From positions 76,486 to 140,485 of the forward strand of contig CAKOHK010000003.1 in assembly GCA_934085595.1 (NCBI GenBank): a stretch of 64,000 nucleotides of DNA, given 5' to 3'. The notes beneath the pieces are model-generated. The model was not told the DNA's origin. It made no database searches and saw nothing but the letters and a program-made list of their open reading frames with translations. Shown here piece by piece: positions 26,498 through 35,339 of the stretch. Position 1 is the stretch's first letter; each line of letters opens with the position of its first letter. The DNA comes from an uncultured Bacilli bacterium (lineage in GTDB: Bacteria > Bacillota_I > Bacilli_A > RF39 > UBA660). The position numbers and the translations under genes were made by a program.

Positions 26498-27778
26498 ATG
26501 TTTACAAATGTGATGAATGAACAAAATGTTAAAAGTTATAGTAAGAGTGATTTTGATTTGTCTGGGAAGACATTAGTTTCAGGTGGAGTTTTAAAGGAAG
26601 CTTTAGTTTCTGATATGTCTATTCCTGCTTTAAAGAAAGTTAATATGGTAAGTGCTCCTAGTAATAATATGGGTGTTAATAATGTAGCTGCTCCTAGTAT
26701 GATTATGCCTACGAATGAGCCTGATATTACTATGAAAAGTGATGCTAGTATGCCTTTGGAGCATGCTAATAAATTTGTTCCTGAAGGAAGTAGTGTACCG
26801 AATATTCCAGTTATGAATGAAATGCCTATGCAAGAAATAGTACCTGAACCACAAGTCACAAGTGAAACTCCTTTAGAAACAACAAGTGAGAATAAGTTTG
26901 TTAGTCCAGAAATAAAAGAACCAGTGAGTGCTCAGCCTGTTAATCCAGTATTTAATACTTTAGTAAATGCTGCTAATAAAATACCTGAACCTCAAGTAGA
27001 ACCAGAAGTTTCAGCACCTAGTGAAAGTAATATGTTTACTCCTCATATACCTGTGATTGAGGAACAAAATAATAATGTAGCACCTTTAGAAGAAACTAAA
27101 GAGCCAACAGTTGAACCTGTTATGGAAAGTGTTACTTCTCTTGATGATATTAAACTTGGACAAGAGGAACCAAGTATACCTCAGAGTAATAGTATTACTG
27201 ATGATTTACAAAGTGGATCTTTTGTTGATGATAGTGGAGAAGTTAAAAGTGAAGAAGATAGTTTAAGTCCATCATTAGAACCAGTAAGTGCTCCTTCTGA
27301 TGAAGTAAAAGAGCCAGTAAGTGAAGAATATACAGCAGTAACTGAATCTGATAGTACTTTAAGTGAAAATATGCCTCAAATTGAGCCTCAGATAGAAACT
27401 CAAATGGAACCTAAGGTTGAGCCTCAAGAAGAATCTATAGAACAAGTTTCTGAAGAAGTAAGTAGTGATATATTTACGGCTATGAAAGAAGAACATTTAA
27501 AAAATATAGAAACATTATCTAATGGAATTAATACATTACTTAAAGACTATTTAAATAATATGGAATTAATGTATAGCAAACTTGAAAAAATGGTATTAGA
27601 ATCAAGAAAAACTAATGAAACTAAAAATGATATGGAAAATGCTATGGGTATGCTTAGTAGTGAAGAATTAGATAAAGCAGTAGATAGATGGGATGGCAAA
27701 ATAGATGAAGCTACTAATTATGGAATAGGTTCTGATATACCTGAAATTACACCAGATGAAAATACAAGAGCTATTTAG
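26498..27778 (+). CDS. hypothetical acidic Pro/Glu-rich protein with C-terminal coiled coil
   Basis: 426 residues from the ATG at 26498 (AGGTG precedes it; a GTG at 26489 is the alternative). Residues ~20-320 are low-complexity Pro/Glu/Val/Ser sequence with recurring EPQ, EPVS and PSE blocks and no signal peptide. Residues ~320-425 form a charged helical region (MKEEHLKNIETLSNGINTLL). This looks like a disordered linker plus a coiled-coil domain. Partner and role are unknown; it is likely co-transcribed with the two flanking small genes. Confidence 0.7.
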   Translation: MFTNVMNEQNVKSYSKSDFDLSGKTLVSGGVLKEALVSDMSIPALKKVNMVSAPSNNMGVNNVAAPSMIMPTNEPDITMKSDASMPLEHANKFVPEGSSVPNIPVMNEMPMQEIVPEPQVTSETPLETTSENKFVSPEIKEPVSAQPVNPVFNTLVNAANKIPEPQVEPEVSAPSESNMFTPHIPVIEEQNNNVAPLEETKEPTVEPVMESVTSLDDIKLGQEEPSIPQSNSITDDLQSGSFVDDSGEVKSEEDSLSPSLEPVSAPSDEVKEPVSEEYTAVTESDSTLSENMPQIEPQIETQMEPKVEPQEESIEQVSEEVSSDIFTAMKEEHLKNIETLSNGINTLLKDYLNNMELMYSKLEKMVLESRKTNETKNDMENAMGMLSSEELDKAVDRWDGKIDEATNYGIGSDIPEITPDENTRAI

Positions 27779-27780
27779 TT

Positions 27781-28017
27781 ATGAATCAAGATTATATATA
27801 TAAAATAGATAGAATAATTAATAAGGCAGTAAAAGAAATTAAAATTGCTAATGCTAAAAGAATGTCTGCTGAAAAAATATCAATGACTTTACAAGAAGAT
27901 ATTAAAAAAGCATATATGTTAGGATTTAAAGAAGGGTTTAAAAAAGCTATTCAAAGTAGTAGTGGAGGAACTTCTAAATCTAAAGATGAAAATAGACTAG
28001 TTTTGAAAAATAGCTAG
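27781..28017 (+). CDS. small hypothetical helical protein
   Basis: 78 residues, basic, mostly helical (KIDRIINKAVKEIKIANAK), with a Ser/Gly-rich tail. It starts 2 bp after the previous stop and may bind the acidic coiled-coil protein encoded there. No known family. Confidence 0.65.
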   Translation: MNQDYIYKIDRIINKAVKEIKIANAKRMSAEKISMTLQEDIKKAYMLGFKEGFKKAIQSSSGGTSKSKDENRLVLKNS

Positions 28018-28055
28018 TTTTTTAATACTTTTTAATATTATGAATATATTTTAGT

Positions 28056-28943
28056 ATGAAAGATGTTATAAATTATTATTATGATTTAGTTATAGATAGA
28101 ATATATGAAAATAATAGTAAATATTTTTTTTATGAAGATAATAAATATTATATACTTGAATGTATAAATGGGAATAAGCTTAAGAAATTAAATGCTCTTA
28201 TAGAAGAGTTATTTAATAATAAAATAGTTGTTAGTAAGATAATAGAAACTAAAAATAAGAAATATTCTTTTACATATAAAAATCAAGAATATGTTATAGT
28301 TATGATGCCTATTATTGAAAGTACTAGTGTTAATCTTAAAGATATATTAAAATATAATATAAATATTAATGATAAGTTTGATTTTATTAAAGTAAATGAA
28401 ATAGAAAATATGAAAAATATAGTAGATTATTATGAAGAAGTGATGAGTGGGTATAGAGAAGAATATATGCTTATTCAAACTTATTTTAATTATTATGTTG
28501 GTCTTGCTGAAAACTCGATTAGTTATTTAAATGATATTTTTGATAGTAGTGATATAGTGTATTCAATATCACATGATCATATAAATAAATGCATAGAAGG
28601 GGAACTAGCTGATATAAGTAATATTACATACAATTATAGAATGAAAGATATAGCTTCTTATATTAGATATAAAATTATTAATAAAGAAGAATGGGTAAGA
28701 GAGATAGAATGGTTTTTTAATAGTTTTAAACTTAATGATTTTGATTATAAGTTTATATATTCTAATGTGATATTTCCTAGTTATTTTTTTGATTTAATTA
28801 AGCATATAATAAATGATAAAGTTAGTGAAGAAGAGATTAAAAAATATACTGATAATATTACTTATATAGAGAAAGAATATAATAGACTTTATAATATTAT
28901 TTGTAAATATAATAAAATTGTTAAAATAGATTGGATTAAATAG
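28056..28943 (+). CDS. putative CotS/YutH-like kinase-fold protein
   Basis: 295 residues, soluble. The block IVYSISHDHINKCIEGELADISN (~170-190) followed by YRMKDIASYIRYKI resembles the catalytic-loop and DIAxxIR region of the CotS/YutH spore-coat kinase-like family, here without a clear invariant Asp-Asn pair, so it may be inactive. The N-terminal half has beta strands as in a kinase small lobe. A TATATT box lies 5 nt before the ATG with no SD. Tentative assignment. Confidence 0.5.
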   Translation: MKDVINYYYDLVIDRIYENNSKYFFYEDNKYYILECINGNKLKKLNALIEELFNNKIVVSKIIETKNKKYSFTYKNQEYVIVMMPIIESTSVNLKDILKYNININDKFDFIKVNEIENMKNIVDYYEEVMSGYREEYMLIQTYFNYYVGLAENSISYLNDIFDSSDIVYSISHDHINKCIEGELADISNITYNYRMKDIASYIRYKIINKEEWVREIEWFFNSFKLNDFDYKFIYSNVIFPSYFFDLIKHIINDKVSEEEIKKYTDNITYIEKEYNRLYNIICKYNKIVKIDWIK

Positions 28944-28976
28944 TTGTTTTTATGGTATAATCTTTATGTGATTTAT

Positions 28977-29324
28977 ATGAGTAATATTAAAAAAGGTGAT
29001 ATTGTTGAAGCTGAAATAACTGGTATAACTAAGTATGGTATATTTGTTAAACTTGAGGATAATTATACTGGACTTATACATATATCTGAGATTTCTAATG
29101 GATTTGTTAATGATATTAATGAAGTGTATTCTATAGGTAATATTATAAGGGTTAAAGTGCTTGATATTGATGAAGATAAGTTACAAGTTAAGTTATCTAT
29201 TAAGAGAGTTAGGGCTGTTTATAAGAAGAGAAGTAAGGGTATACAGGAGAAGGGAGAAGGTTTTATGCCTCTTAAAAATAAACTTAATGAGTGGATTAAT
29301 GATAAAATTGATAAAAATAGTTAA
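28977..29324 (+). CDS. S1-domain RNA-binding protein (YugI-like)
   Basis: 115 residues. One complete S1 OB fold: KKGDIVEAEITGITKYGIFVKL (4-25), then GLIHISEIS and IIRVKVLDIDEDKLQVKLSIKRV. A short basic tail follows. Such single-S1 proteins associate with ribosomes or RNA. The ATG at 28977 is chosen as the domain start. An extended -10 box TGGTATAAT (28953-28961) would start transcription within ~10 nt of the ATG. Confidence 0.85.
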   Translation: MSNIKKGDIVEAEITGITKYGIFVKLEDNYTGLIHISEISNGFVNDINEVYSIGNIIRVKVLDIDEDKLQVKLSIKRVRAVYKKRSKGIQEKGEGFMPLKNKLNEWINDKIDKNS

Positions 29325-29341
29325 AAAATTCTTATAAATTG

Positions 29342-29370
29342 TTGACAAGTTAATAAATAAATGGTATATT
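29342..29370 (+). promoter_or_regulatory. promoter of the tRNA operon
   Basis: TTGACA (29342-29347), 17-nt spacer ending ATGG, TATATT (29365-29370). Confidence 0.85.
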
Positions 29371-29395
29371 TAATTTCGTCAGCAAGACATAATTT

Positions 29396-29472
29396 GCGCG
29401 ATTAGCTCAGTTGGTTAGAGCATCTGCCTTACAAGCAGGGGGTCGGGAGTTCGAGTCTCTCATCGCGCACCA
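29396..29472 (+). tRNA. tRNA-Val (anticodon TAC)
   Basis: Acceptor GCGCGAT/ATCGCGC, D arm AGCTCAG, anticodon loop CTTACAA, T arm GTTCGAGTC, encoded CCA. First gene of a ten-tRNA array. Confidence 0.97.
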
Positions 29473-29550
<78 letters not shown>

Positions 29551-29557
29551 TTTTTTT

Positions 29558-29641
29558 GGAGAGATAGCGAAGTGGTTAAACGCGGCAGACTGTAAATCTG
29601 TTCCTTCGGGTTCGGTGGTTCGAATCCACCTCTCTCCACCA
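29558..29641 (+). tRNA. tRNA-Tyr (anticodon GTA)
   Basis: Acceptor GGAGAGA/TCTCTCC, anticodon loop CTGTAAA, long variable arm, encoded CCA. Confidence 0.96.
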
Positions 29642-29652
29642 CTTGTATGTAT

Positions 29653-29728
29653 TGCCTCGTAGCCAAGTGGTAAGGCACAAGACTTTGACTCTTGCATCCC
29701 GCTGGTTCGAATCCAGCCGAGGCAACCA
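29653..29728 (+). tRNA. tRNA-Gln (anticodon TTG)
   Basis: Acceptor TGCCTCG/CGAGGCA, anticodon loop CTTTGAC, encoded CCA. Confidence 0.96.
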
Positions 29729-29744
29729 TATGTATATGTATTAT

Positions 29745-29820
29745 GACCCGTTAGCTCAGTCGGTAGAGCACTTGACTTTTAATCAAGGGGTCTGGAGTTC
29801 GAGTCTCCAACGGGTCACCA
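29745..29820 (+). tRNA. tRNA-Lys (anticodon TTT)
   Basis: Acceptor GACCCGT/ACGGGTC, anticodon loop CTTTTAA, encoded CCA. Confidence 0.97.
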
Positions 29821-29839
29821 TTTATTATTAAATATTTAT

Positions 29840-29928
29840 GCCTCAGTGGCGGAATCGGTAGACGCACAGGACTTAAAATCCTGCGAGTGTAAAAGCTCGT
29901 GCCAGTTCAAGTCTGGCCTGGGGCACCA
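29840..29928 (+). tRNA. tRNA-Leu (anticodon TAA)
   Basis: Acceptor GCCTCAG/CTGGGGC with one T-G pair, anticodon loop CTTAAAA, long variable arm (CGAGTGTAAAAGCTCG), encoded CCA. Confidence 0.96.
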
Positions 29929-29936
29929 AATATTTA

Positions 29937-30029
29937 GGAGGAATACCCAAGTCTGGTTGAAGGGACCGGTCTTGAAAACCGGGAGGTCGAGAAATCGGCG
30001 CAGGGGTTCGAATCCCTTTTCCTCCGCCA
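29937..30029 (+). tRNA. tRNA-Ser (anticodon TGA)
   Basis: Acceptor GGAGGAA/TTCCTCC, anticodon loop CTTGAAA, long variable arm, discriminator G, encoded CCA. Confidence 0.96.
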
Positions 30030-30047
30030 CTAAATTAATTAAAGCAT

Positions 30048-30124
30048 CGCGGGATGGAGCAGTCTGGTAGCTCGCTGGGCTCATAACCCAGAGGTCGATG
30101 GTTCAAATCCGTCTCCCGCAACCA
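30048..30124 (+). tRNA. initiator tRNA-fMet (anticodon CAT)
   Basis: The first base pair is a C-A mismatch (CGCGGGA/TCCCGCA) and the anticodon stem has the three G-C pairs (CTGGG/CCCAG) that mark the initiator tRNA. Loop CTCATAA, encoded CCA. Confidence 0.96.
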
Positions 30125-30125
30125 T

Positions 30126-30201
30126 GGTTCGTTGGTGTAGTGGTTATCACGCTCGCCTGTCACGCGAGAGATCACGGGTTCAAGTCCCGTACGAACCGCC
30201 A
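30126..30201 (+). tRNA. tRNA-Asp (anticodon GTC)
   Basis: Acceptor GGTTCGT/ACGAACC, anticodon loop CTGTCAC, discriminator G, encoded CCA. Confidence 0.96.
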
Positions 30202-30204
30202 TGT

Positions 30205-30280
30205 GGCTTTATAGCTCAGTCGGTAGAGCACAAGACTGAAAATCTTGGTGTCGTTGGTTCGATTCCAACTGAAGCCACCA
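30205..30280 (+). tRNA. tRNA-Phe (anticodon GAA)
   Basis: Acceptor GGCTTTA/TGAAGCC, anticodon loop CTGAAAA, encoded CCA. Last gene of the array. Confidence 0.97.
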
Positions 30281-30293
30281 TGATAGCGAAAAT

Positions 30294-30321
30294 ACCCCTA
30301 ACATATAGGGGTTTTATTTTA
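30294..30321 (+). terminator. terminator of the tRNA operon
   Basis: ACCCCTA (30294-30300), loop ACATA, TAGGGGT (30306-30312), then TTTATTTT. Confidence 0.88.
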
Positions 30322-30338
30322 TGATTAAAGGAGAAGAT

Positions 30339-31031
30339 ATGAATAAAAAAGTTATATTATTAATATTAGGAGTTGTCATTGTGGTATTATTGTTATTTTT
30401 AAATACTAAGGATGATAATAATAATACTTCTGTTAATTTTGATGAAAAAGAAGAAATACTTAAACTTATAAATGATGGAGAATATGAAGAAACTGATATG
30501 CCTTCAAATTATGTATCTATTAATGTCCGTGATTTTGGAGAGATAGTTGTTAGATTATATCCTGATAATGCTCCAGTTACTGTTCAAAACTTTAAAGAAC
30601 TTGTTTCAAATAAGTTTTATGATGGTCTTACTTTTCATAGAGTTATTAAAGATTTTATGATACAAACTGGAGACCCTAGTGCTACTGGTAGTGGGGGAAG
30701 TGATAAAAATATAAAAGGGGAGTTTAGTGAAAATGGATTTGATAATAAACTTTCTCATGTAAGAGGTGTTGTTTCTATGGCAAGGCGTGGTGGCAATCCT
30801 GAAACTCTAGAAACTTATAATTCTGCTTCAAGTCAATTCTTTATTGTACAAGCAGACAGTACTTATCTTGATGGCAAATATGCTTCTTTTGGAAAAGTAT
30901 TAAAAGGAATGGATGTTGTAGATAAGATAGCTTCTGTTCAAACAGATGATAATGATAAGCCTAATAATGATGTTGTAATTGAAAGTATTAGATTTATAGA
31001 TTTTATAGAAAGTAGTTCTTTAGATGAATAG
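30339..31031 (+). CDS. membrane-anchored cyclophilin-type peptidyl-prolyl isomerase
   Basis: 230 residues from the ATG after AAAGGAGAAG. One N-terminal membrane helix (~5-21), a short linker, then a cyclophilin domain with the catalytic FHRVIKDFMIQTGDP block, SQFFIVQ and GKYASFGKV. It probably assists folding of exported proteins on the outer membrane face, although the helix could also be a lipoprotein-less signal anchor. Overlaps the next gene by 8 bp. Confidence 0.92.
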   Translation: MNKKVILLILGVVIVVLLLFLNTKDDNNNTSVNFDEKEEILKLINDGEYEETDMPSNYVSINVRDFGEIVVRLYPDNAPVTVQNFKELVSNKFYDGLTFHRVIKDFMIQTGDPSATGSGGSDKNIKGEFSENGFDNKLSHVRGVVSMARRGGNPETLETYNSASSQFFIVQADSTYLDGKYASFGKVLKGMDVVDKIASVQTDDNDKPNNDVVIESIRFIDFIESSSLDE

Positions 31032-31833
31032 TGATATTGAAAAAAGTATAATTAAAAAGTTTAGGAAAGAAATATGGTCTAAGTTTATAAAAGCTATTAA
31101 GGATTTTGGACTTATATGTGATGGAGATAATATAGCTGTATGTATTTCTGGTGGTAAAGATTCATTTTTACTAGCTAAATGTATGCAGGAAATTAAAAAA
31201 CATGGAAAGATAGATTTTGATGTTAAGTTTATATGTATGAATCCTGGATATAATGAAGAGAATCTTAATATGATTAAAGAAAATGCTAATAAACTTAATA
31301 TAGATTTAAATATATTTGAAAGTCCTATATTTGATATTGTTGATAAACAAGAAAAATCTCCTTGTTATTTATGTGCGAGGATGAGAAGAGGGTATCTTTA
31401 TAATAAGGCTAAAGAACTTGGATGTAATAAAATAGCTTTAGGACATCATTTTGATGATGTGGTTGAGACTATATTATTAAGTACTTTTTATGCTTCTGAT
31501 TATAAAACTATGCTTCCTATTCTTAATAGTACTAACTTTGAAGGGATGAAGTTAATTAGACCATTATACTATGTTAAAGAAAATGATATTATTAGATGGG
31601 TTAATTATAATAATCTTAAGTTTATAAATTGTGCTTGTAAGTTTACTGAAAAGAATAATGATGTTAATAATAATAGTAAAAGAAAAGAAATTAAAGAATT
31701 GTTAAAAGAACTTAGAAAAGTAAATCCAAATATAGATAATAATATTATGAAGTCTACATTTAATGTTAACTTAAATACTATAATAGGATATACAGATAAA
31801 AATGGAAATTATAAATCATTTTTAGATAATTAA
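31024..31833 (+). CDS. TtcA-family PP-loop ATPase, tRNA 2-thiocytidine synthesis-like
   Basis: 269 residues. PP-loop SGGKDSFLLA (~40), a CYLCARMRRGYLY motif with two Cys (~114-117) and a third Cys pair in NCACKFTEK (~203). These are the TtcA signature residues that bind an Fe-S cluster in enzymes that thiolate C32 of tRNA. Length fits. The actual tRNA target in this organism is not known. Related PP-loop enzymes (TilS, CTU1) lack this Cys layout. Confidence 0.85.
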   Translation: MNSDIEKSIIKKFRKEIWSKFIKAIKDFGLICDGDNIAVCISGGKDSFLLAKCMQEIKKHGKIDFDVKFICMNPGYNEENLNMIKENANKLNIDLNIFESPIFDIVDKQEKSPCYLCARMRRGYLYNKAKELGCNKIALGHHFDDVVETILLSTFYASDYKTMLPILNSTNFEGMKLIRPLYYVKENDIIRWVNYNNLKFINCACKFTEKNNDVNNNSKRKEIKELLKELRKVNPNIDNNIMKSTFNVNLNTIIGYTDKNGNYKSFLDN

Positions 31834-31862
31834 AAACATATCTCTTGTAAGATATGTTTTTA
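31833..31862 (+). terminator. terminator after the TtcA-like gene
   Basis: AAAACATATCT (31833-31843), 6-nt loop, AGATATGTTTT (31850-31860). 11-bp stem; it starts at the last base of the stop codon. Confidence 0.8.
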
Positions 31863-31868
31863 TGTAAA

Positions 31869-31892
31869 TAAAAAAATCTAAATGATTTTTTA
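31869..31892 (-). terminator. terminator of rpmB
   Basis: On the minus strand AAAAATC (31890-31884), 5-nt loop, GATTTTT (31878-31872), then T residues. The stem abuts the rpmB stop codon. Confidence 0.7.
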
Positions 31893-32054
31893 TTTTTCTT
31901 TTAAATTTTTAATTTCTTTAGTAGAAAGTCTAACTCTTTTTCCATCTATTTTTACTGTTTGTAGATTTACTTTTTGAGTTTTATTAGTTGCTTTTAATGA
32001 AAAAGGTCTATTTTTTGCACTATTATTTTTTCTAGTTGAAATATTTTTTGCCAT
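31890..32054 (-). CDS. rpmB: 50S ribosomal protein L28
   Basis: 54 residues on the minus strand, starting MAKNISTRKNNSAKNRPFSL. The family pattern is visible: N-N-S-x-x-N-R-P-F-S-L-x-A-T-N-K-T, then NLQTVKIDGKRVRLSTKEIKNL. A perfect AAAGGAGGA SD precedes the ATG. It is a little shorter than the Bacillus protein (about 62) and has no zinc-binding Cys. It stands alone between a convergent thiolase-like gene and a divergent sporulation operon. Confidence 0.9.
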   Translation of the reverse strand: MAKNISTRKNNSAKNRPFSLKATNKTQKVNLQTVKIDGKRVRLSTKEIKNLKEK

Positions 32055-32191
32055 TACTGTTCCTCCTTTTCAAATCATATATACTTTATCATAAATTATT
32101 AATTAAGTAAAGAAAAAAATTAAATTAGACATTAATTTTCGACAAAATATACTATATATGAAATTATATAATTTATTTAGAGGTGAAATAT

Positions 32192-32905
32192 ATGTATATT
32201 GAAGAAGTGTTAATAATTAATTTTCTTATAGATTATATTATTTTATATGTTATGAGTTTAATACTTAATAATAATATAAATAATAAAAGAATATTATTAT
32301 GTAGTTTGATTGGTGAAGTGACTTTATTACTTTTATTTATTGATGTTAGTTATGTAATAATAAATATACTTAAATTATTATTTGGAGCTTTTATAATATT
32401 TATTTATAGTGGTAAGTGTGATAGGAAAACATATTTTGTTAATTTGATATGGTTTTATTCAATTTCTTTTTTACTTGGTGGTTTTCTTTATTATATTAAA
32501 ATAAATGTTAATAATTATATTTTATATTTGATATTAGTTCCAATAATACTAAATATATATAGATATTTTATTCGTGATTATATTAAAAATATATCATTTA
32601 AACATAAAGTTAACATATATTTAGATAGTGGCAATGTTCTTTGCTTAAATGGGTTTATGGATACTGGTAATAATTTGATTGATCCTTATTATGGTAAGAA
32701 AGTTATTATAATAGATAGAGATGTTGATACCGAGTGTTTTTTGGTTCCTTATGAGAATGTTGGGGGTAGGTCTTTGATTAAGTGCTTTAAGCCTCATAAG
32801 GTGTTTATAGAGGGGTATGGGGAAAGGAGTGATGTTGTAGTTGGTATTACTAAAAATAAGTTTAATGGTTTTGATTGTTTACTTAATTATGGATTGGAGG
32901 AGTAA
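32192..32905 (+). CDS. spoIIGA: sporulation sigma-E processing peptidase SpoIIGA
   Basis: 237 residues from the ATG spaced after AGAGGTG. About five N-terminal membrane helices (1-~125) precede an aspartic-protease-like domain with FMDTGNNLIDP (~154-164) and the end NGFDCLLNYGL. SpoIIGA cleaves the pro-sequence from SigE in the mother cell after a SpoIIR signal from the forespore. It is shorter than the ~300-residue Bacillus protein. sigE starts right after its stop. Confidence 0.92.
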   Translation: MYIEEVLIINFLIDYIILYVMSLILNNNINNKRILLCSLIGEVTLLLLFIDVSYVIINILKLLFGAFIIFIYSGKCDRKTYFVNLIWFYSISFLLGGFLYYIKINVNNYILYLILVPIILNIYRYFIRDYIKNISFKHKVNIYLDSGNVLCLNGFMDTGNNLIDPYYGKKVIIIDRDVDTECFLVPYENVGGRSLIKCFKPHKVFIEGYGERSDVVVGITKNKFNGFDCLLNYGLEE

Positions 32906-33595
32906 ATGAATAAATTAATAGATAAGATTTTAAATAAGTTTTTTAAGAAGAATGATGTGTTTTTTGTTGGTAGTACAGATATACTTCCACCTCCACTTCA
33001 GAAAGAAAGAGAAGAGGATTTAGTTAATAAAAGTAATAATGGAGATGTTAATGCTCGTAATAAACTTATAGAACATAATTTAAGATTAGTAGTTTTTCTT
33101 GCTAAAAAATATGATAATACTATGTATGATTTAGAAGATCTTGTTAGTATTGGGTCTATTGGTTTAATTAAAGCTATTGAAACATATAAACCAAGTAAAA
33201 ATATTAAACTTGCTACTTATGCTTCAAGGTGTATTGATAATGAAATACTTATGTTTCTTCGAAAGAATAAAAGAAAGAGTAGTGAAGTTAGTTTTGAAGA
33301 TGTAGTTAATTATGATAGTGAAGGAAATGAACTTCATTACGAAGATATATTTGGTACTGATGAAGATGTAGTAATTAAAGAGATAGAAGAAGTTAATAAT
33401 AAAAGAATACTTGCTTTAGAAATTAGTAAACTTGATAAAAGAGATAAAGAAATAATGGATATGAGATATGGTCTTAATGGAAAAGAAGAACTTACTCAGA
33501 AAGAAGTTGCTGATAAATTATCTATATCACAGTCTTATATATCTAGAATAGAAAAGAAGGTTATTAAAAAGATTAAAAATATTATTAAAGCTTAA
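32906..33595 (+). CDS. sigE: RNA polymerase sporulation sigma factor SigE
   Basis: 229 residues. A short pro-region (~1-25), then LPPPLQKEREEDLV, core region 2 (LIEHNLRLVVFLAKKY, DLVSIGSIGLIKAIETY, LATYASRCIDNEILMFLR) and region 4 with LTQKEVADKLSISQSYISRIE. SigE drives early mother-cell gene expression. The adjacent spoIIGA supports SigE rather than SigK. Followed by a terminator. Confidence 0.95.
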   Translation: MNKLIDKILNKFFKKNDVFFVGSTDILPPPLQKEREEDLVNKSNNGDVNARNKLIEHNLRLVVFLAKKYDNTMYDLEDLVSIGSIGLIKAIETYKPSKNIKLATYASRCIDNEILMFLRKNKRKSSEVSFEDVVNYDSEGNELHYEDIFGTDEDVVIKEIEEVNNKRILALEISKLDKRDKEIMDMRYGLNGKEELTQKEVADKLSISQSYISRIEKKVIKKIKNIIKA

Positions 33596-33616
33596 ACTAA
33601 AAAGTTTGAGTTTTTT
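33591..33616 (+). terminator. terminator of the spoIIGA-sigE operon
   Basis: CTTAAACT (33591-33598), loop AAAA, AGTTTGAG (33603-33610) with one T-G pair, then T6. Confidence 0.85.
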
Positions 33617-33689
33617 GTTTGATTTATATTGTATTTTTTGATTAATGTGTGGTAAAATTAACTTGTATTATAGACATAGGAGGTTTAGT

Positions 33690-35339
33690 ATGCAAGAAGA
33701 ATATGAATATGAAGATAATGATTCTTTATACGAAGGAGCTAAACGTAAGAAAATTATAATGAGTGTACTACTTGTTTTAGCTTTGATTCTTATTATTATT
33801 TTGATGAGGAGCTGTGCTAATAGAAGTAAAGTTACAGTAGATATTGATTATGAAAAGATATTACTTGATGCTGGTAAAAAGTATGCTAACACAAATAAAC
33901 AATTATTACCTAGTGCTAAAGGTCAATGTACAGTTATTGATTTAAACTTACTTTCTTATGATCAAGAAATAAGTAATAATAAAGATTTTCAAACATGTGA
34001 TAAAAATAAAACATATGTAAAGATATGTAAACTTGGTAATAATAATTTACAATATACTCCATGGCTTAGTTGTACTAAAAAGAATTCTGAGAGTGAATAT
34101 GGTACAAGTAAAGAGGGAGAATATAAAGATATAATTACTAATTCAACTAGTGTTTCATTTATGTTTTTACCTCAGGTAATTAAGAGTGAAGAAGATACTT
34201 TGGGTCCAGAAGAAGAATACTGGCAAGAAGATATTCCATATGCTGCATATAAAACACTTGAAACTATTCAATATTATAGATATAAAGATCAACAATGGAT
34301 TTGGAATACTTATAGTAAGAAATATTATTCTAGTAGTGGCGAAAAGAATAAAGCTAGAGATGTAAAAGAATATTATACATCATCTCCTGCTTCTGGTTAT
34401 AATTATAAAGATAATGGAACTACGGTTTATAAATGGTATAAACCAGGTGCTCAAAAAAAGGAATACTATAAAGAAGGTGGCAAAGAAGTATATACTGCGA
34501 GTGCTCCTAGTGGATATCCTAATAAAGATGAATCACAACAAAAGATAGATGTATATTATATGGTTATTGAAGGAGTTACTAGTGCTAAAAAATATAATGT
34601 GTGTGCTAAAGATGAAAAGAAGATTCAACTTGTAAATCAAGAAGCACCTTGTGGTAGTGCGCCTAATACTGCGTATAAATATTTTGTTAAAAGTTTATAT
34701 AAATGTCCTAGTGGATATGTAAATGTTAAGGGAGGTACTATTACTGAAAGTACTAAGTGTGTTAAGACTTCTGGTGGTGCTGTAAAAGCTTGTCCTAATG
34801 GTAAGACTTGTGTAAGAGGTGAAAGTAAATCTTATAAATGGTATAAATATGTACAAAGTAATGCTAAAGTATATTATCCTTCTAATAGTACTACTGCTAG
34901 TGGAGAGAAGATGTACTTTAAAGATAGTCCTGCTAGTGGACTTACTAAAGATGAAAGTACTAAAACTACTGGATATAAGTTCTATAAGAGAATACCTGGA
35001 CAAACATCAAGTTATTATTCAACTGCTCCTAGTAGTGGAGCTACTAAAACTAGTCAAACTAAATGGACTGATTGGACAGATTGGGATAGTAAAGAACCAG
35101 AAAAGAAAGATTATAGGAATATAGAAACTAAAACTAAGATTAAGTTACGTCCTATTAAAGATGCTACAGATGGTGATTTTAAAGACGTAAGTGAAGAATA
35201 TATGAGTGAACAAGAATTAATAGAAAAGTTTAAATCTTTAGGATATGAAGTTAATTCTCTTACTGATATAGTTAATAATGGTGAGTTAAGTTATAAAATA
35301 AAGATGTATGTAAGAAATAAAAAGGAGGCATCTAAGTAA
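33690..35339 (+). CDS. large membrane-anchored Tyr/Ser/Lys-rich repeat protein
   Basis: 549 residues from the ATG after GGAGG. A short acidic cytoplasmic tail precedes one membrane helix (~24-40, ending in MRSCANRS) and a ~500-residue extracytoplasmic part. This part contains repeated blocks of the form [T/S]SPASG-x3-KD-x-G/ES and YKWYK/YKFYK, for example SSPASGYNYKDNG, DSPASGLTKDEST and TAPSSGATKTS, and several Cys. No known domain. It starts a three-gene unit between sigE and sigG, with a GGTAAAAT extended -10 upstream. Envelope role inferred. Confidence 0.75.
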   Translation: MQEEYEYEDNDSLYEGAKRKKIIMSVLLVLALILIIILMRSCANRSKVTVDIDYEKILLDAGKKYANTNKQLLPSAKGQCTVIDLNLLSYDQEISNNKDFQTCDKNKTYVKICKLGNNNLQYTPWLSCTKKNSESEYGTSKEGEYKDIITNSTSVSFMFLPQVIKSEEDTLGPEEEYWQEDIPYAAYKTLETIQYYRYKDQQWIWNTYSKKYYSSSGEKNKARDVKEYYTSSPASGYNYKDNGTTVYKWYKPGAQKKEYYKEGGKEVYTASAPSGYPNKDESQQKIDVYYMVIEGVTSAKKYNVCAKDEKKIQLVNQEAPCGSAPNTAYKYFVKSLYKCPSGYVNVKGGTITESTKCVKTSGGAVKACPNGKTCVRGESKSYKWYKYVQSNAKVYYPSNSTTASGEKMYFKDSPASGLTKDESTKTTGYKFYKRIPGQTSSYYSTAPSSGATKTSQTKWTDWTDWDSKEPEKKDYRNIETKTKIKLRPIKDATDGDFKDVSEEYMSEQELIEKFKSLGYEVNSLTDIVNNGELSYKIKMYVRNKKEASK